A stretch of 64,000 nucleotides of DNA from Pseudomonas sp. B21_DOA (GCA_030544685.1 CP086683.1:496001-560000); one strand, 5' to 3'; shown: positions 53,581 to 63,895, counted from the stretch's first letter. Program-made: numbers and translations. The notes: generated by a model not told the origin, from the letters alone.

Positions 53581-53688
53581 GCTCACTCCACGGGTTCGCT
53601 GTCGTGGAGCCAAGTTAGGCGTGTGCGATGAGGGCATCAATCAAGCTGGGTGGTGAATCATTACGCTGAGAGTAATGGTCACGATCGC

Positions 53689-53784
53689 TTTCGCGAGCAG
53701 GCTAGCTCCACATTGATCGTTCCCACGCTCCGCGTGGGAACGATCGAACGCATTCCAATTGTGGGAGCGAGCCTGCTCGCGAAG
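53689..53784. repeat. REP pair with a family C repeat inserted between its arms
   Basis: The left arm TTCGCGAGCAGGCTAGCTCC and right arm GTGGGAGCGAGCCTGCTCGC are family B. The spacer holds a perfect short family C palindrome, TTCCCACGC-TCC-GCGTGGGAA (53720-53740). It lies upstream of mdcA and downstream of the DUF6124 gene. Confidence 0.85.
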
Positions 53785-53809
53785 AGGCCAGTCGCCTCAG
53801 CGCACTCGC

Positions 53810-54175
53810 TCAGTCGGTTGGCACCATTTTGTCCAGCACCCGGTTCACCGCCATCTCCGCCACCATGACAATCTGCGCGATGCCCTGCAGGGTCTTGCGC
53901 TGCGAGCCTTCCACGGAGGCTGCGTGGTTGTGCAGCATCACCGTCGCCGAACCCAGGGTTTCACAGGCGTCGGCCAGCAGCGATTCGGTGTCGGCTTCGG
54001 GGTTGGCCATGTACAGCGTGTTGGGGGTGTACGGCGGGGCCATGAAGTCAGCGCTGGGTGGGCCGAGGTAATGGTCGAGGGCGCGCTCGGCGGCTTGGTG
54101 GAATTGCTTTGAGTCGGGGGATTGGTAGGGCGATGCCGGACTTGCTACCGGCGGGTTTGGCGATGGTTTTTTCAT
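53810..54175 (-). CDS. DUF6124 (DUF3077-type) family protein
   Basis: A 121-residue Pseudomonas-type protein starting MKKPSPNPPVASPASPYQSP. A Pro/Ser-rich N-terminus is followed by HQAAERALDHYL and a helical body with LLADACETLGSATVMLHNHA. The C-terminal helix reads IAQIVMVAEMAVNRVLD. No signal peptide or membrane helix. The function is unknown. It is preceded by an unusually structured leader. Confidence 0.82.
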   Translation of the reverse strand: MKKPSPNPPVASPASPYQSPDSKQFHQAAERALDHYLGPPSADFMAPPYTPNTLYMANPEADTESLLADACETLGSATVMLHNHAASVEGSQRKTLQGIAQIVMVAEMAVNRVLDKMVPTD

Positions 54176-54584
54176 CTTCAGGTTCCGGATAAAGCCGCAA
54201 CCGCATCTCTGCTAAAAGAAGGGGTGGCAGCTGAACGCAGGTTAGCAGACCGGGGAACCTAAGGAAGCCGGCGCGCCGAAGCGCCCTGCGCACAGCCGCC
54301 ATCGAGTGCAGGCGTGAAGCCTGACTGACGGTGCTCGTGCAACCTCAGATTTACCACGGGCTGCTAAACCCGATCACTGGGAATCAGTGACCCGATCCAA
54401 GTTACGCAGCAAGCCCTGGGCGCACAAGCCGGCGGATTCTGGCGCAGGCGTAGGCAGCGGCGCAAGGATTTGTAGGCTGGCGGGGCGTAACACTGGGTGT
54501 CTTTAAACACCTCAATCAATTGTTGTTTATTGGCTGATCTGGATTGGGGATCTACCCGTAGGAATTTGCTGCCGCGACTGGCGC
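54176..54584 (-). ncRNA. Structured non-coding leader upstream of the DUF6124 gene (candidate)
   Basis: No credible gene lies in 54176-54707. Read on the minus strand, 54270-54390 can form three consecutive stem-loops: TCACTG-GGAAT-CAGTGA (54374-54390), CAGGC-GTGAA-GCCTG (54309-54323) and GGCGC-GCCGAA-GCGCC (54270-54285). The order and spacing just before the DUF6124 start suggest a regulatory leader or a dispersed element carried with this gene family. This is a candidate only. Confidence 0.4.
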
Positions 54585-54679
54585 TTTCGCGAGCAAGCCC
54601 GCTCCCACATGGGAGCTTCAGGGTACGCAGATTTTGTGTACGACCTCGCTCCACTGTGGGAGCGGGCTTGCTCGCGAAT
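54585..54679. repeat. REP-type inverted pair (family B)
   Basis: TTCGCGAGCAAGCCCGCTCC and TGTGGGAGCGGGCTTGCTCG are separated by about 45 bases, just past the end of the chp operon. Confidence 0.88.
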
Positions 54680-54707
54680 ACGCCCGCCAGGACACCACAA
54701 ACGCAAA

Positions 54708-55178
54708 TCAATAAACCAATCCCGCATCCACCAGTAACTTCTCCAGCCCCAACAAATCCGGCACCTTCGCCACCTGCTCGCCCACCTGCACCGCTGCCTG
54801 CTCCAGCGCGCACAACGGCACATCGACATAACTCAACTGACTGTCCAGCTTGTAGGAGCGAGGAATCCCCTGCACCAGCAGGCCGATGAATCTCAGCTCC
54901 GGCAAGCCGCCCAGCGCATTCAGGATGACGATCCGTGTCCGTTCGCCGATGACGATTTTCTGCCCACAGGCCGATTCGAAACTGATCAGCGGAATCTGCC
55001 GTTCACGCCAGGTCACCCGCCCCAGGTACCACGGCGGCGTGTCGAGGTCGAAGGCGCTGGCTTGGTAGTCGATCAGCTCGGCGATGGCGACATTGGGCAG
55101 GATCAGGTTGCGATCGGCCAGCGGCAGCAGCAGCCCGGTGAGCTGGCTGGTGCGCGGGTTGTGCCGGTGCTCATGCAT
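54708..55178 (-). CDS. chpC: CheW-like protein ChpC
   Basis: A 156-residue CheW-domain protein: LILPNVAIAELIDYQASAFD, WYLGRVTWRERQIPLISFES, and RIVILNALGGLPELRFIGLL. By position after chpA it is ChpC of the Pil-Chp system, linking receptors to the ChpA kinase. It overlaps chpA by eight bases. It is the last gene of the operon here, since no chpB methylesterase lies between chpA and chpC as in P. aeruginosa. Confidence 0.9.
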   Translation of the reverse strand: MHEHRHNPRTSQLTGLLLPLADRNLILPNVAIAELIDYQASAFDLDTPPWYLGRVTWRERQIPLISFESACGQKIVIGERTRIVILNALGGLPELRFIGLLVQGIPRSYKLDSQLSYVDVPLCALEQAAVQVGEQVAKVPDLLGLEKLLVDAGLVY

Positions 55179-58100
55179 GTTTCTTGCTCCACTGGGCGAT
55201 GCTCTCCAGCAACACCGATTCCTGATACGGCTTGCCGAGGTAGTCGTTGACGCCGATGGCCATGGCGCGGTCGCGGTGTTTCTGCCCGGTGCGCGAGGTG
55301 ATCATGATGATCGGCAAGTGGCGCAGGCGTTCGTCGGCGCGCACCTGGGTGGCGACCTCGAAGCCGTCCATGCGCGGCATTTCGATATCGAGCAGCATCA
55401 GGTCGGGCGTGTGTTCTTCAAGCAGCAGCATCGCATCGACACCGTCCTTGGCGGTCAGCACGTTCATGCCGTGACGCTCGAGCAAACGGCTGGTGACCTT
55501 GCGCACCGTCACCGAGTCATCGACGACCATGATCAGCAGCGGCTTGTGCGGTTCGCTGTCGATCTCCGTGAGTGACGGCTCCTGCGCCAGGCGCGCCTGC
55601 ATCGCGCGGATCGGTGCGAGCAGATCCAGAATCAGCACCACCCGGCCATCGCCGAGAATCGTCGCCCCCGACACGCCCTGCACCGACGCGAATTGTGCGC
55701 CGAGGCTTTTGACCACGATTTCACGGGTGCCGGCCATGGCGTCGACCAGCACGGCAATGTGGCGGTCATTGTAATGCACCAACAGCACCGGCAACGGCAG
55801 GTTCTGCCCGAGCAGTTTTGGCCGTGGCGCAGTCTTCAACAGCTCGCCGAGGTAGCACAGCTCATAACGCTGGCCGGCGTATTGATAGCTCGGCGGATCC
55901 TGACGGAAGTGCCCTTCCAGATCATTCGGCAACACACGCACGATGCCTTCGATGGTGTTCAGCGGGATCGCGTACTGATCCTCAGCGCACTGCACCATCA
56001 GCGCGCGGTTAACCGACACGGTGAACGGCAAGCGAATGCGGAAATGCACGCCCTGCCCCGGCACCGAATCGATGCTCATGCTGCCGCCGAGCTGGCGCAC
56101 TTCTTCGTGGACCACGTCCATGCCGACGCCACGCCCGGAAATCTGAGTGATTTTCTCTGCCGTGGAGAAACCCGGCTGAAGGATGAACTGCAACACGTCG
56201 CGGTCGCTGATCTCGGCATCGGGCGCCAGCAGACCGCGCTTGATCGCTTTGCGCCGCACGGCTTCCAGCGGCACCCCGGCGCCGTCATCGCGGATGTCGA
56301 AAACCATGTCGCCGCCCTCGCGCGACAGATCAAGGGTGATCTGCCCTTGCGCCGGTTTGCCCGCCGCCAACCGCACTTCAGTGGACTCCAGGCCATGGTC
56401 GACGGCGTTGCGCAGCATGTGTTCCAGCGGCGCGGCCATGCGCTCCAGCACGTTGCGATCCATCTCGCCATCGGCATTGCCGACGACGAAGGCGACATCC
56501 TTGCCCAGCTCCTCGGCGACCTGACGCACGATGCGTTTGAGACGCGGCACCATGCGTTCGAACGGCACCATGCGCGTGCGCATCAGGCCTTCCTGCAATT
56601 CGGTGTTGATCCGCCCCTGTTGCTGCAACAGGTTCTCCGCATCGTGGTTGCGGCGGTCGAGGGTTTCCTTGAGGTCGAGCAGGTCAGAAGCGGATTCGAA
56701 CAGCGCCCGCGACAGTTGCTGAAGCTGCGAATGGCGGTCCATTTCCAGCGGATCGAAATCTTCATAACCGAGGCGTTCGCCATCGACTTGCTGGCGGCTG
56801 AGAATGCGCCCCTGGGTTTCGGTGTCGAGGCGGCGCAACTGATCGCGCATGCGCTCGATGGTGGTTTCCATCTCGTTGAGAGCAATCTGCGCATCGTTGA
56901 CTTGCTGCTCGATTCGCCCGCGAAAAATCGAGGTTTCCCCGGCCAGATTGACCAGTTCATCAAGCAGTTCGGAAGAAACCTTGACCATGTCTGCGCCAGC
57001 ATCGGCCGCCGGTGGCGCTGTCTCAGGCTTGATGACCGGAGCTGGCGCCAGCGGCGCTTCAACCTGCGCCGGATGGCTGAAATTCTGGATCGCGCTGATC
57101 AGCCGATCGGCCGGCGGGCACGGCTGTCCGGCGCGCACGCCATCGAGCATTTGCGCCAGTCGGTCATGGCCGCGCTGCACCAGCGCGAACAGCTCGGCGG
57201 ACGGTTGCAGCGCACCGCTAGAGAGGCTTTCGTAGAGAAATTCCAGCTCATGGGCGAGGTCGCCGATCGGGCCGATTTCGACCATCCGCGCGCCACCCTT
57301 GAGGGTGTGCAGATCGCGCAGCAGGGTTTCAATTTCCTGACGGTTGCCCGGCTCGGCCTGCCAGCGCAACAACGCGCCGCCGGAGCTTTCGATGATGTCG
57401 AAACCTTCTTCGAGGAAGATCTCCAGCAACTCCGGATCGTGCCCGGCGCTGTCGTGTTCGACCGCTGCGGAGGATGATTCGCTGGCGGCCTGGCCCTGAC
57501 GCAACTGACGGATCGCGTCGATCAGATCCTGCGCCGGGGTCAGCGCTTGATGCGCTTGCAATTGCTCGAGCATCAGTGCCAAACGCTCATGACTGTGCTG
57601 CAACAAACCTTCGAGCGCGGCGCTGTGGTTGTAGCGTCGATCAACCAGCCCTTCGTAGAGATTTTCCAGCTCCTGGGCGAGGTCGCCGACGGCCTCGACC
57701 TCGGCCATCCGCGCGCCGCCCTTCAGCGTATGCAAGTCGCGCTGCAATGACGACAGTGGCGCAGCGTTGTCCGGGTCCTTGAGCCAGCGCTGCAAGGCTT
57801 GCCCGGCGCTGTCGAGAATGTCCACCGCCTCTTCGAGAAAGATTTCGACGATTTCATCGTCCGGCTCGAGGGCGGCAACCGATTGCTGCAATTGCGCGGT
57901 GGCGTTGCCCAGCTCGCGAATATCGAGGGTGCGGCTGCCATCGCTGCGGATCAGGCCCATCGCCGCCGGGTCGAGGCCTTCGTCGAGCAGTTCCTGCAAG
58001 GCCCGAATCCGCTCCGGCTGCGGGGTGATTTCCTGGCCGGCGGCGAGTTCGTCGAGCATGTTGATCAGCGCTTCGTGGGCCAGTTGCGCTTCGTGGAAAA

Positions 58101-61080
58101 ACCGCTCGCTGACCGCAAGGCTGCTTTCTTCCACCGCGCCATACAGATCGAGCAAGGCTTCGCATAAACCGTCGACCGGCAGCAGATCGGCAAGGTGCGC
58201 GCCTTCGCCGAGGGTGGTCAGTTCATCGAGCAAGGCGCTGAGTTCCTGGCGTTCGCCGGGGTGCTGCTGCCAGCGCTGCAAGAGGTTTTCCGCGTCGAGG
58301 AGGATGTCCATGCCCTGGGCGAGGAAGTTGTTGATCAGTTGCGGATCGCGCTTGAGGCGCAGGCCGCTGTCAGCGCCATCGGTGCTGCCTTGCAGGCGCT
58401 CGGCGAGCAGCGCCTCGGTGCGTTTGATCAGCGACTGCGCACCGACAATCGGCGCCAGCGGATCGTGTTTGAGCTGGCGCAGGCCTACGCGGAACAGGCC
58501 CTCGGCTTCGAGCAGCAGTTCGACCTCGTCCAGATCCAGCGGCAACTGATGCGCCTTGAACTCGCGGGCCAGTTGATCCAGCGAAGCCGCCAGTTCGGCC
58601 ATCGGCAATACGCCGGCCATCGAGGCACTGCCCTTGAGCGTGTGCAGCGCCCGTTGCAGTTCGTCGCTGGCCGGCAACGGCACCTGTTCGGCGGCCTGAT
58701 CGAGGAAACGGTTGAGGCTGGCGAGGTGGGTTTCGGCTTCTTTGCGGAAGATTTCCAGCAGCAGCGGATCGAGGGCGGCGACGTCGTCGGTGTCTTCGGC
58801 AGCCAGCGGCTCATCGCCTTTGGCCAACGCGTGGGCGCGTGCGGCGAGTTGGTCGACATCGTTGCGCTGGCGCTGACGCTGGGTGGCAAATTCGTTGATC
58901 AGCTCGGGCAGCAGCAACACGGTGTCGCCGAGCAATTGGCGCAGCACTGCGCCGGGCTCGACGCTTTGTTCGAGCACGCGGTTGAGCAGGTTTTCCACGG
59001 CCCAGGCCAGTTCGCCGAGGACCAACGCGCGGACCATGCGCCCGCTGCCCTTCAAGGTGTGAAAGGCCCGGCGCAGTTCGGTCAGCGCGGCGCGGTCCTG
59101 GGGATTGGCGGTCCAGCGCGGCAGGTATTCGTGGAGAACTGCGAGAACTTCGCCGGTTTCCTCCAGGAACACTTCGCGCAGTTCATCGTCGACCGCTTCT
59201 TCATCGGCCGGCGGCGGCATCAGGCTGTCGGGGCTGTTGCGCGCCGGCGGGTTGAGCGCCGACAACGGGCTGGCCAGCACTTCGGCCAGCGACTGCACGA
59301 CGTCGGGGTCGTCGAGAGTTTGCAGATCCTGCATGACCTGGGCTTCGCTGGGGCTGAGTACCTCATCGAGCACCGGCACTTGCGCTTCGCCGGGCTGCTC
59401 GTTGGCGAAGTAGCCGAGGCTGGCGAGGCTGTTCTGCGCGACATCGAGCAGATGCTCGGCGGGGGCCTGCGGGTCGTCGCTCAGGCGTTCGAGGTAATAC
59501 TCCAGGCTGCTGATCACATCGGCCAGATGATCGAGTTGTTCCCAACCCGGTTCGTGGGCATCAAGCATCAAATGCTCGCGAATGAAGCCGTTGCAGGCCT
59601 CGACCAGACTCGCTGCGCGGGCCAGCGGAATCATCGCCAGCGCGCCGCGCACCTGCGTCAGCAGTTCGGGCAGCGATTGCAGATGCTGGCGGTCCCAATC
59701 GGCGTCGATGTAATCGACGATCATGTCCTTGGCCTGTTGCAGGCAGATGCGCGCTTCCTTGATCACAATCTGATGGATCTGTGTCAGGTCGGTGGTCGGC
59801 AGGCGCGTGTCGTCGGCGCTTTGCGTCTCCACCGTGCCGACCATGCCGGCCAGCGTTGCTTCGACGTAGAGCAAGGCCCCGGCGACGTCCATGAGGATTG
59901 CGTCGTTCGGTTCGCGCTGGCCCTGAGCGAGGCTGAGCACCACCGCCAATTGGTCGATGATGACCTTGCGCGGCTGGCCGAAACCCAGCACCGCGAGGGT
60001 GTCGGCGATCTGCCGCAGCGGCGCGAGCAGGCTGTCCAGATCCGAAGCGTGCTGGCGGTCGCTGCGCACGAACAGATCGAGGCGCTCCTTGACCCGCACC
60101 AGCTCTTCGCACAGCGCTGCCAGCACCGAGCGCATGGCATCGCGGTCGGGGCCGGCGAGGCGCGCGCGTTCTTCATCGACCATCGCGCTGTCGGGCAACG
60201 CGTCGTCCAGGGAGTAGCGATCTTTCATGGTCAGCATCTGCCCGGTGGGATGTTCGGCTTTGGCAATATAGAACAACAGGCTTTTCAGCAGCTCGGCCGG
60301 CGCCGGCTGATTGAGCCCGACGATGCCCTGTTCGAGCAGGCGCTTGAGCTCTTTGTCGGCGTCCTTGAACAGGCTGCGCAGCGCCGGACTGTTGGCGATG
60401 GCGCCCTCGCGCATGCCCTCGACCAACGCCGAGGCGACCTGCCACAACGGGCTCAACGGCGCGTCGCCGCAAAGCGCTTCGAGACGGCTGAAGACCTTGG
60501 CCAGATAGCCAAGGTGCGTCTGGTCGTCCTGTTCGCGCAGCAGACCGACCAATGCCATTTGGAGCATCTGCCGCAGTTTGCGCAGCACGTTCGGCAGATC
60601 GGGCGGTTCCAGTGTCGCGAGTGCCGCGTCGCTGATCGGCGCGAGCTCGGGCAGTGGCGGGCTGAACAGGCTGGTTTCCGCCAGCAGGCTTTCACCACGG
60701 GCGCTGCGCAGGTCGTTGATCAGCGGCAGCACCACCAACGGCAGGTCACGACGGGCGCTCTGCACACGGTCGAGGTAAAGCGGCAGTTGCCCCAGGGCTT
60801 GCAGCATCAGGTGCAGGGCTTCGTCGCGGTGCGGTACACGATCATGTTGCAGGGCTTCGACCAAGTGCTCCATTTCTTCGGCCAGTAACGCTGCGCCGTA
60901 GAACTCGACCATTTGCAGGCTGCCGTGGACCTGATGAATGTAGGCCAGGCATTCGTCCAGCCCGGGGAAGGCCTGCGGATCGTCGAGCACGGCTTCGATC
61001 GCCTGATGCGCCAGCTTCAGCGTTTCGGCAATTTCGCCCTTGACCCATTCCAGGGCCACGTAGTCGTGCCGATCACCCAT
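55171..61080 (-). CDS. chpA: Hybrid chemosensory histidine kinase ChpA
   Basis: A 1969-residue CheA-type hybrid kinase that drives type IV pili motility and cAMP-linked signalling. Hpt domains are at H674, H813, H1117 and H1258 (HTLKGS/G motif), with a divergent N-terminal one (HQVHG, H49/H52). Then come dimerisation (about 1365-1500), the ATPase N box HMLRNAVDHGLES (from 1554), G1 DIRDDGAGVP (from 1595) and ISGRGVGMD. A CheW domain (about 1690-1830) and a receiver with D1898 and K1950 follow. P. aeruginosa ChpA is 2472 residues with eight Xpt domains, so this one is shorter. The start is ATG 61080. Overlaps chpC. Confidence 0.96.
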   Translation of the reverse strand: MGDRHDYVALEWVKGEIAETLKLAHQAIEAVLDDPQAFPGLDECLAYIHQVHGSLQMVEFYGAALLAEEMEHLVEALQHDRVPHRDEALHLMLQALGQLPLYLDRVQSARRDLPLVVLPLINDLRSARGESLLAETSLFSPPLPELAPISDAALATLEPPDLPNVLRKLRQMLQMALVGLLREQDDQTHLGYLAKVFSRLEALCGDAPLSPLWQVASALVEGMREGAIANSPALRSLFKDADKELKRLLEQGIVGLNQPAPAELLKSLLFYIAKAEHPTGQMLTMKDRYSLDDALPDSAMVDEERARLAGPDRDAMRSVLAALCEELVRVKERLDLFVRSDRQHASDLDSLLAPLRQIADTLAVLGFGQPRKVIIDQLAVVLSLAQGQREPNDAILMDVAGALLYVEATLAGMVGTVETQSADDTRLPTTDLTQIHQIVIKEARICLQQAKDMIVDYIDADWDRQHLQSLPELLTQVRGALAMIPLARAASLVEACNGFIREHLMLDAHEPGWEQLDHLADVISSLEYYLERLSDDPQAPAEHLLDVAQNSLASLGYFANEQPGEAQVPVLDEVLSPSEAQVMQDLQTLDDPDVVQSLAEVLASPLSALNPPARNSPDSLMPPPADEEAVDDELREVFLEETGEVLAVLHEYLPRWTANPQDRAALTELRRAFHTLKGSGRMVRALVLGELAWAVENLLNRVLEQSVEPGAVLRQLLGDTVLLLPELINEFATQRQRQRNDVDQLAARAHALAKGDEPLAAEDTDDVAALDPLLLEIFRKEAETHLASLNRFLDQAAEQVPLPASDELQRALHTLKGSASMAGVLPMAELAASLDQLAREFKAHQLPLDLDEVELLLEAEGLFRVGLRQLKHDPLAPIVGAQSLIKRTEALLAERLQGSTDGADSGLRLKRDPQLINNFLAQGMDILLDAENLLQRWQQHPGERQELSALLDELTTLGEGAHLADLLPVDGLCEALLDLYGAVEESSLAVSERFFHEAQLAHEALINMLDELAAGQEITPQPERIRALQELLDEGLDPAAMGLIRSDGSRTLDIRELGNATAQLQQSVAALEPDDEIVEIFLEEAVDILDSAGQALQRWLKDPDNAAPLSSLQRDLHTLKGGARMAEVEAVGDLAQELENLYEGLVDRRYNHSAALEGLLQHSHERLALMLEQLQAHQALTPAQDLIDAIRQLRQGQAASESSSAAVEHDSAGHDPELLEIFLEEGFDIIESSGGALLRWQAEPGNRQEIETLLRDLHTLKGGARMVEIGPIGDLAHELEFLYESLSSGALQPSAELFALVQRGHDRLAQMLDGVRAGQPCPPADRLISAIQNFSHPAQVEAPLAPAPVIKPETAPPAADAGADMVKVSSELLDELVNLAGETSIFRGRIEQQVNDAQIALNEMETTIERMRDQLRRLDTETQGRILSRQQVDGERLGYEDFDPLEMDRHSQLQQLSRALFESASDLLDLKETLDRRNHDAENLLQQQGRINTELQEGLMRTRMVPFERMVPRLKRIVRQVAEELGKDVAFVVGNADGEMDRNVLERMAAPLEHMLRNAVDHGLESTEVRLAAGKPAQGQITLDLSREGGDMVFDIRDDGAGVPLEAVRRKAIKRGLLAPDAEISDRDVLQFILQPGFSTAEKITQISGRGVGMDVVHEEVRQLGGSMSIDSVPGQGVHFRIRLPFTVSVNRALMVQCAEDQYAIPLNTIEGIVRVLPNDLEGHFRQDPPSYQYAGQRYELCYLGELLKTAPRPKLLGQNLPLPVLLVHYNDRHIAVLVDAMAGTREIVVKSLGAQFASVQGVSGATILGDGRVVLILDLLAPIRAMQARLAQEPSLTEIDSEPHKPLLIMVVDDSVTVRKVTSRLLERHGMNVLTAKDGVDAMLLLEEHTPDLMLLDIEMPRMDGFEVATQVRADERLRHLPIIMITSRTGQKHRDRAMAIGVNDYLGKPYQESVLLESIAQWSKKHA

Positions 61081-61091
61081 AACCACTCCAC

Positions 61092-63140
61092 TCACGCTTT
61101 ATCTGTCGCCGCCGGCAAGGTGAAACCGGACACCGAACGGCGCAACTGACTGGCCATTTTCGCCAGGTTGCCGATGCTCTCGGCGGTGGCCGTGGACCCC
61201 GACGAGGTCTGCGAGGTGATCTGCTGGATCACGTTCATCGTCAGCGAGATCTGCCCGGCCGAAGACGTCTGCTGTTGCGCCGCGTTGGAAATGCTCTGGA
61301 TCAGCGCCGCGAGGGTCTTGGACACGCCTTCGATTTCTTCCAGGGCCACACCGGCATCCTGCGCCAGTCGCGCGCCGCGCACCACTTCGGTGGTGGTCTG
61401 CTCCATGGAAATCACCGCTTCGTTGGTGTCGGCCTGAATCGCCCGCACCAGGGTTTCGATCTGCCGGGTCGCGGCGGACGAACGTTCGGCCAGCCGTTGC
61501 ACTTCGTCGGCAACCACGGCAAACCCGCGTCCGGCATCCCCGGCCATCGATGCCTGGATCGCCGCGTTGAGGGCGAGGATGTTGGTCTGGTCGGCGATGT
61601 CGTCGATCAGGCTGACGATGTCGCCGATTTCCTGGGACGACTCGCCGAGGCGCTTGATGCGCTTGGCGGTGTCCTGAATCTGTTCGCGGATGTTGTCCAT
61701 GCCGTGGATGGTGTTGTGCACCACCTCGTTGCCTTTGTTGGCGATTTCCACCGAGCGTTCGGCCACCGCCGACGATTCGGCAGCGTTGGCCGAGACTTGA
61801 TCGATGGATTCGGCCATGTCGCTGATCGCCGTCGAGGCTTCGGAAATCTGCTGCGCCTGTTGCTCCGAGGCCTGGGCCAGATGCATGGCGGTGGCCTGGG
61901 TTTCCTGCACAGCAGCGGCAACCTGGCCGGCGGTGAGGTTGATGGTCGCCACCAGATCGCGCAATTGGTCGACGGAATAGTTGATCGAGTCGGCGATGGT
62001 GCCGGTGAAGTCTTCAGTCACCGAGGCGGTCACGGTGAGGTCGCCATCGGCGAGGTCTTCGATTTCGTCGAGCAGGCGCATGATCGCGTTCTGGTTGCGC
62101 TCGTTCTTCTCGGCGGTCTCGCGCAATTGGCGATTGGTTTCGCGGACCATGACCAGACCGATGAGGATGATCGAGGCCAGCGCCAGCAAGCCCAGCACAT
62201 AGCCGCCAATGGTGTCGGTGTTGCGCCCGCCGGCCAGATGTTCGAAACCTGTAGCAAGGTGCGAGGCTTCGTCGAGCAGGGTTTGCGACAGGGTGAAGAT
62301 GTTGCTCGCCGATTCGCGCACCTTGAACAGCTCTGGCGAGGTTTCGAGGATTTCGTCCACCGAGCCGGAAACGAACTGGAACAGCTCGGAGATTTCGCTC
62401 AAGCGCGCACGGGCGTCGCGGTCTTCGACCTGGCTGATTTTCAGCGCCGGGTTGCCCTGCAACATGCCGTTGAGCACCAGACCGAAACGCGCGGCATCGC
62501 GGCCAAAGGCGTCGGCGGCCTGCTGCGAGTTTTCGTCACCGGCGAGCACGGTGTTGACTGCGCCAAGAATGCGTTCAGCCAACAGCGATTGCCGTTGCGC
62601 CATCGCCACCTGCGCCGCCGGGGCGCCGCGCTGCAGGAGGATTTCCACGACTTTCTCGTATTCGATCTGCAATTGCGGCACGGTTTCTGCGAGTGTCGCG
62701 GCGACTTGATGCAGCGACAGCACGGTCTGTTCGCTGGTGAGGATCGCATCGGTGTTTTTCAGCAGGCGTTCCCAGTCCATCTGCACCGCACGCATTTCCG
62801 GGCGCACGGCGACGGGTGCCGGCGGCAGGCCGGTGTTCGGGTCACCCTTTTTCAGGTAACCCCAGCGCTGGGCGAAATCGTTGCGCGCATCGCTGAGCAG
62901 TTTGAACGCCGCCGCCTTGCCCGCCGCCGCTTCGGTGGCGTTCTTGGCAATGCGTTGCGAGAGCACGCGTAGCTCACCGGCGTGGCCGATGTACTGCTTG
63001 TCGTAGTTCGCCTGGGTGTTGAGGTAAGCGAAGTTGGCGAACAGCAGCATGATGAACACGATCAGTGCGATAAACAGCACGATGATCTGCGCACGGCTGC
63101 GCGATGCTTCTGCCGACTTGCCTGTTTTTGCTTTTGTCAT
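61092..63140 (-). CDS. pilJ: Type IV pilus chemoreceptor PilJ
   Basis: A 682-residue methyl-accepting protein. Membrane helices lie at about 17-40 and about 305-328, a periplasmic PilJ domain between. A HAMP region follows, then a signalling hairpin (tip about 525-560: [40 protein letters not shown]). It senses surface contact or pilin and feeds ChpA through PilI/ChpC. GAGGA precedes the ATG. The gap to pilI (206 bases) holds a repeat element. Confidence 0.96.
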   Translation of the reverse strand: MTKAKTGKSAEASRSRAQIIVLFIALIVFIMLLFANFAYLNTQANYDKQYIGHAGELRVLSQRIAKNATEAAAGKAAAFKLLSDARNDFAQRWGYLKKGDPNTGLPPAPVAVRPEMRAVQMDWERLLKNTDAILTSEQTVLSLHQVAATLAETVPQLQIEYEKVVEILLQRGAPAAQVAMAQRQSLLAERILGAVNTVLAGDENSQQAADAFGRDAARFGLVLNGMLQGNPALKISQVEDRDARARLSEISELFQFVSGSVDEILETSPELFKVRESASNIFTLSQTLLDEASHLATGFEHLAGGRNTDTIGGYVLGLLALASIILIGLVMVRETNRQLRETAEKNERNQNAIMRLLDEIEDLADGDLTVTASVTEDFTGTIADSINYSVDQLRDLVATINLTAGQVAAAVQETQATAMHLAQASEQQAQQISEASTAISDMAESIDQVSANAAESSAVAERSVEIANKGNEVVHNTIHGMDNIREQIQDTAKRIKRLGESSQEIGDIVSLIDDIADQTNILALNAAIQASMAGDAGRGFAVVADEVQRLAERSSAATRQIETLVRAIQADTNEAVISMEQTTTEVVRGARLAQDAGVALEEIEGVSKTLAALIQSISNAAQQQTSSAGQISLTMNVIQQITSQTSSGSTATAESIGNLAKMASQLRRSVSGFTLPAATDKA

Positions 63141-63174
63141 CGGTCCTCGCCTATGAAACCTGCCATGGCCCTGG

Positions 63175-63313
63175 TGGGAGCGAGCCTTGTGGCGAGGGAT
63201 TTATCCCCGTTCGGCTGCGAAGCAGTCGTAAAAAATCGCATGCGCTGACGGTGTCAGGCATTGCAGTTTTTGGGCCGCTGCGCGACCCAACGGAGATAAA
63301 TCCCCTCGCCACA
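63175..63313. repeat. Family A repeat joined to a truncated REP, inside the pil-chp operon
   Basis: A REP stub GTGGGAGCGAGCC runs directly into TTGTGGCGAGGGATTTATCC, the family A left arm. The right arm ends CCCCTCGCCACA near 63313. It separates pilI from pilJ. Confidence 0.88.
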
Positions 63314-63346
63314 TGGCCCGCGTCCACATGGGTTCTGTTGTTCGTG

Positions 63347-63885
63347 CTATAGAGCCACACCCATGAACACCGGGGATTTGGCCAACGCAAACAGGCTGAA
63401 CACCCGCCAGTTCTGTTCGCGGCGGAAATAGCCTTTGACGAATTCGGCCTTGGAGCCCTGGCGCTTGCTGATCGACAGTGGTTCGAAACTGCCCTGTTCG
63501 AAATGCTGCAATCCGATCACCTCGTCGACCATCACCCCGGCGAACACGTCTTCATGTTCCACCACCAATACCCGGCGCTGTTTACGCAGCGGCGACAGCT
63601 CATGGCCGAAAAACCCGCACAGGTCCATGATCGGCAGCAGCCGCCCGCGAAGGTTAGCCACCCCTTGACCCACGGCTTGACCCCGGGCAACTGGGTGAAG
63701 CGCGGCTCATGCAAAACTTCGCTGACTTCACCCATCGGCGCCACATACCAATGCTCGCCGAGGCGAAAGCCAATGCCGCTCCAGCGATCCGGGCGCGCCG
63801 CTTGCGACGGCAGGTCCGCCGCCAGCAAGCGGCAGCGCTGGTCGATCTGCCAGAGCAGTTCGAACGCAGTCAGCGATTCGCTCAT
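63347..63885 (-). pseudogene. pilI: CheW-like protein PilI, frameshifted
   Basis: The restored protein is 179 residues (P. aeruginosa PilI is 178), starting MSESLTAFELLWQIDQRCRL. It is a single CheW domain: HWYVAPMGEVSEVLHEPRFT, LPGVKPWVKGVANLRGRLLP, and RVLVVEHEDVFAGVMVDEVI. It couples PilJ to ChpA. The frame breaks at 63661-63664, where a C run (G on the coding strand) is one base short. Sequencing error is likely. Confidence 0.9.
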
Positions 63886-63895
63886 GATCGCGCGA

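Noticed and set aside
54048..54302. 84-codon minus-strand frame overlapping the start of the DUF6124 gene
   Set aside because: It lies across the structured leader, overlaps the DUF6124 start in another frame, and has an Arg/Leu/Pro-rich composition expected of translated hairpins.
58195..60888. Open frame of 897 codons on the plus strand opposite chpA
   Set aside because: It mirrors the codon periodicity of the high-GC chpA gene. Its translation is Gln/Arg/Val-rich low-complexity without a known fold, and chpA is certain on the other strand. The same applies to long antisense frames opposite dbpA (1999-3330), tkt (18889-20739) and mdcA (51902-52960).
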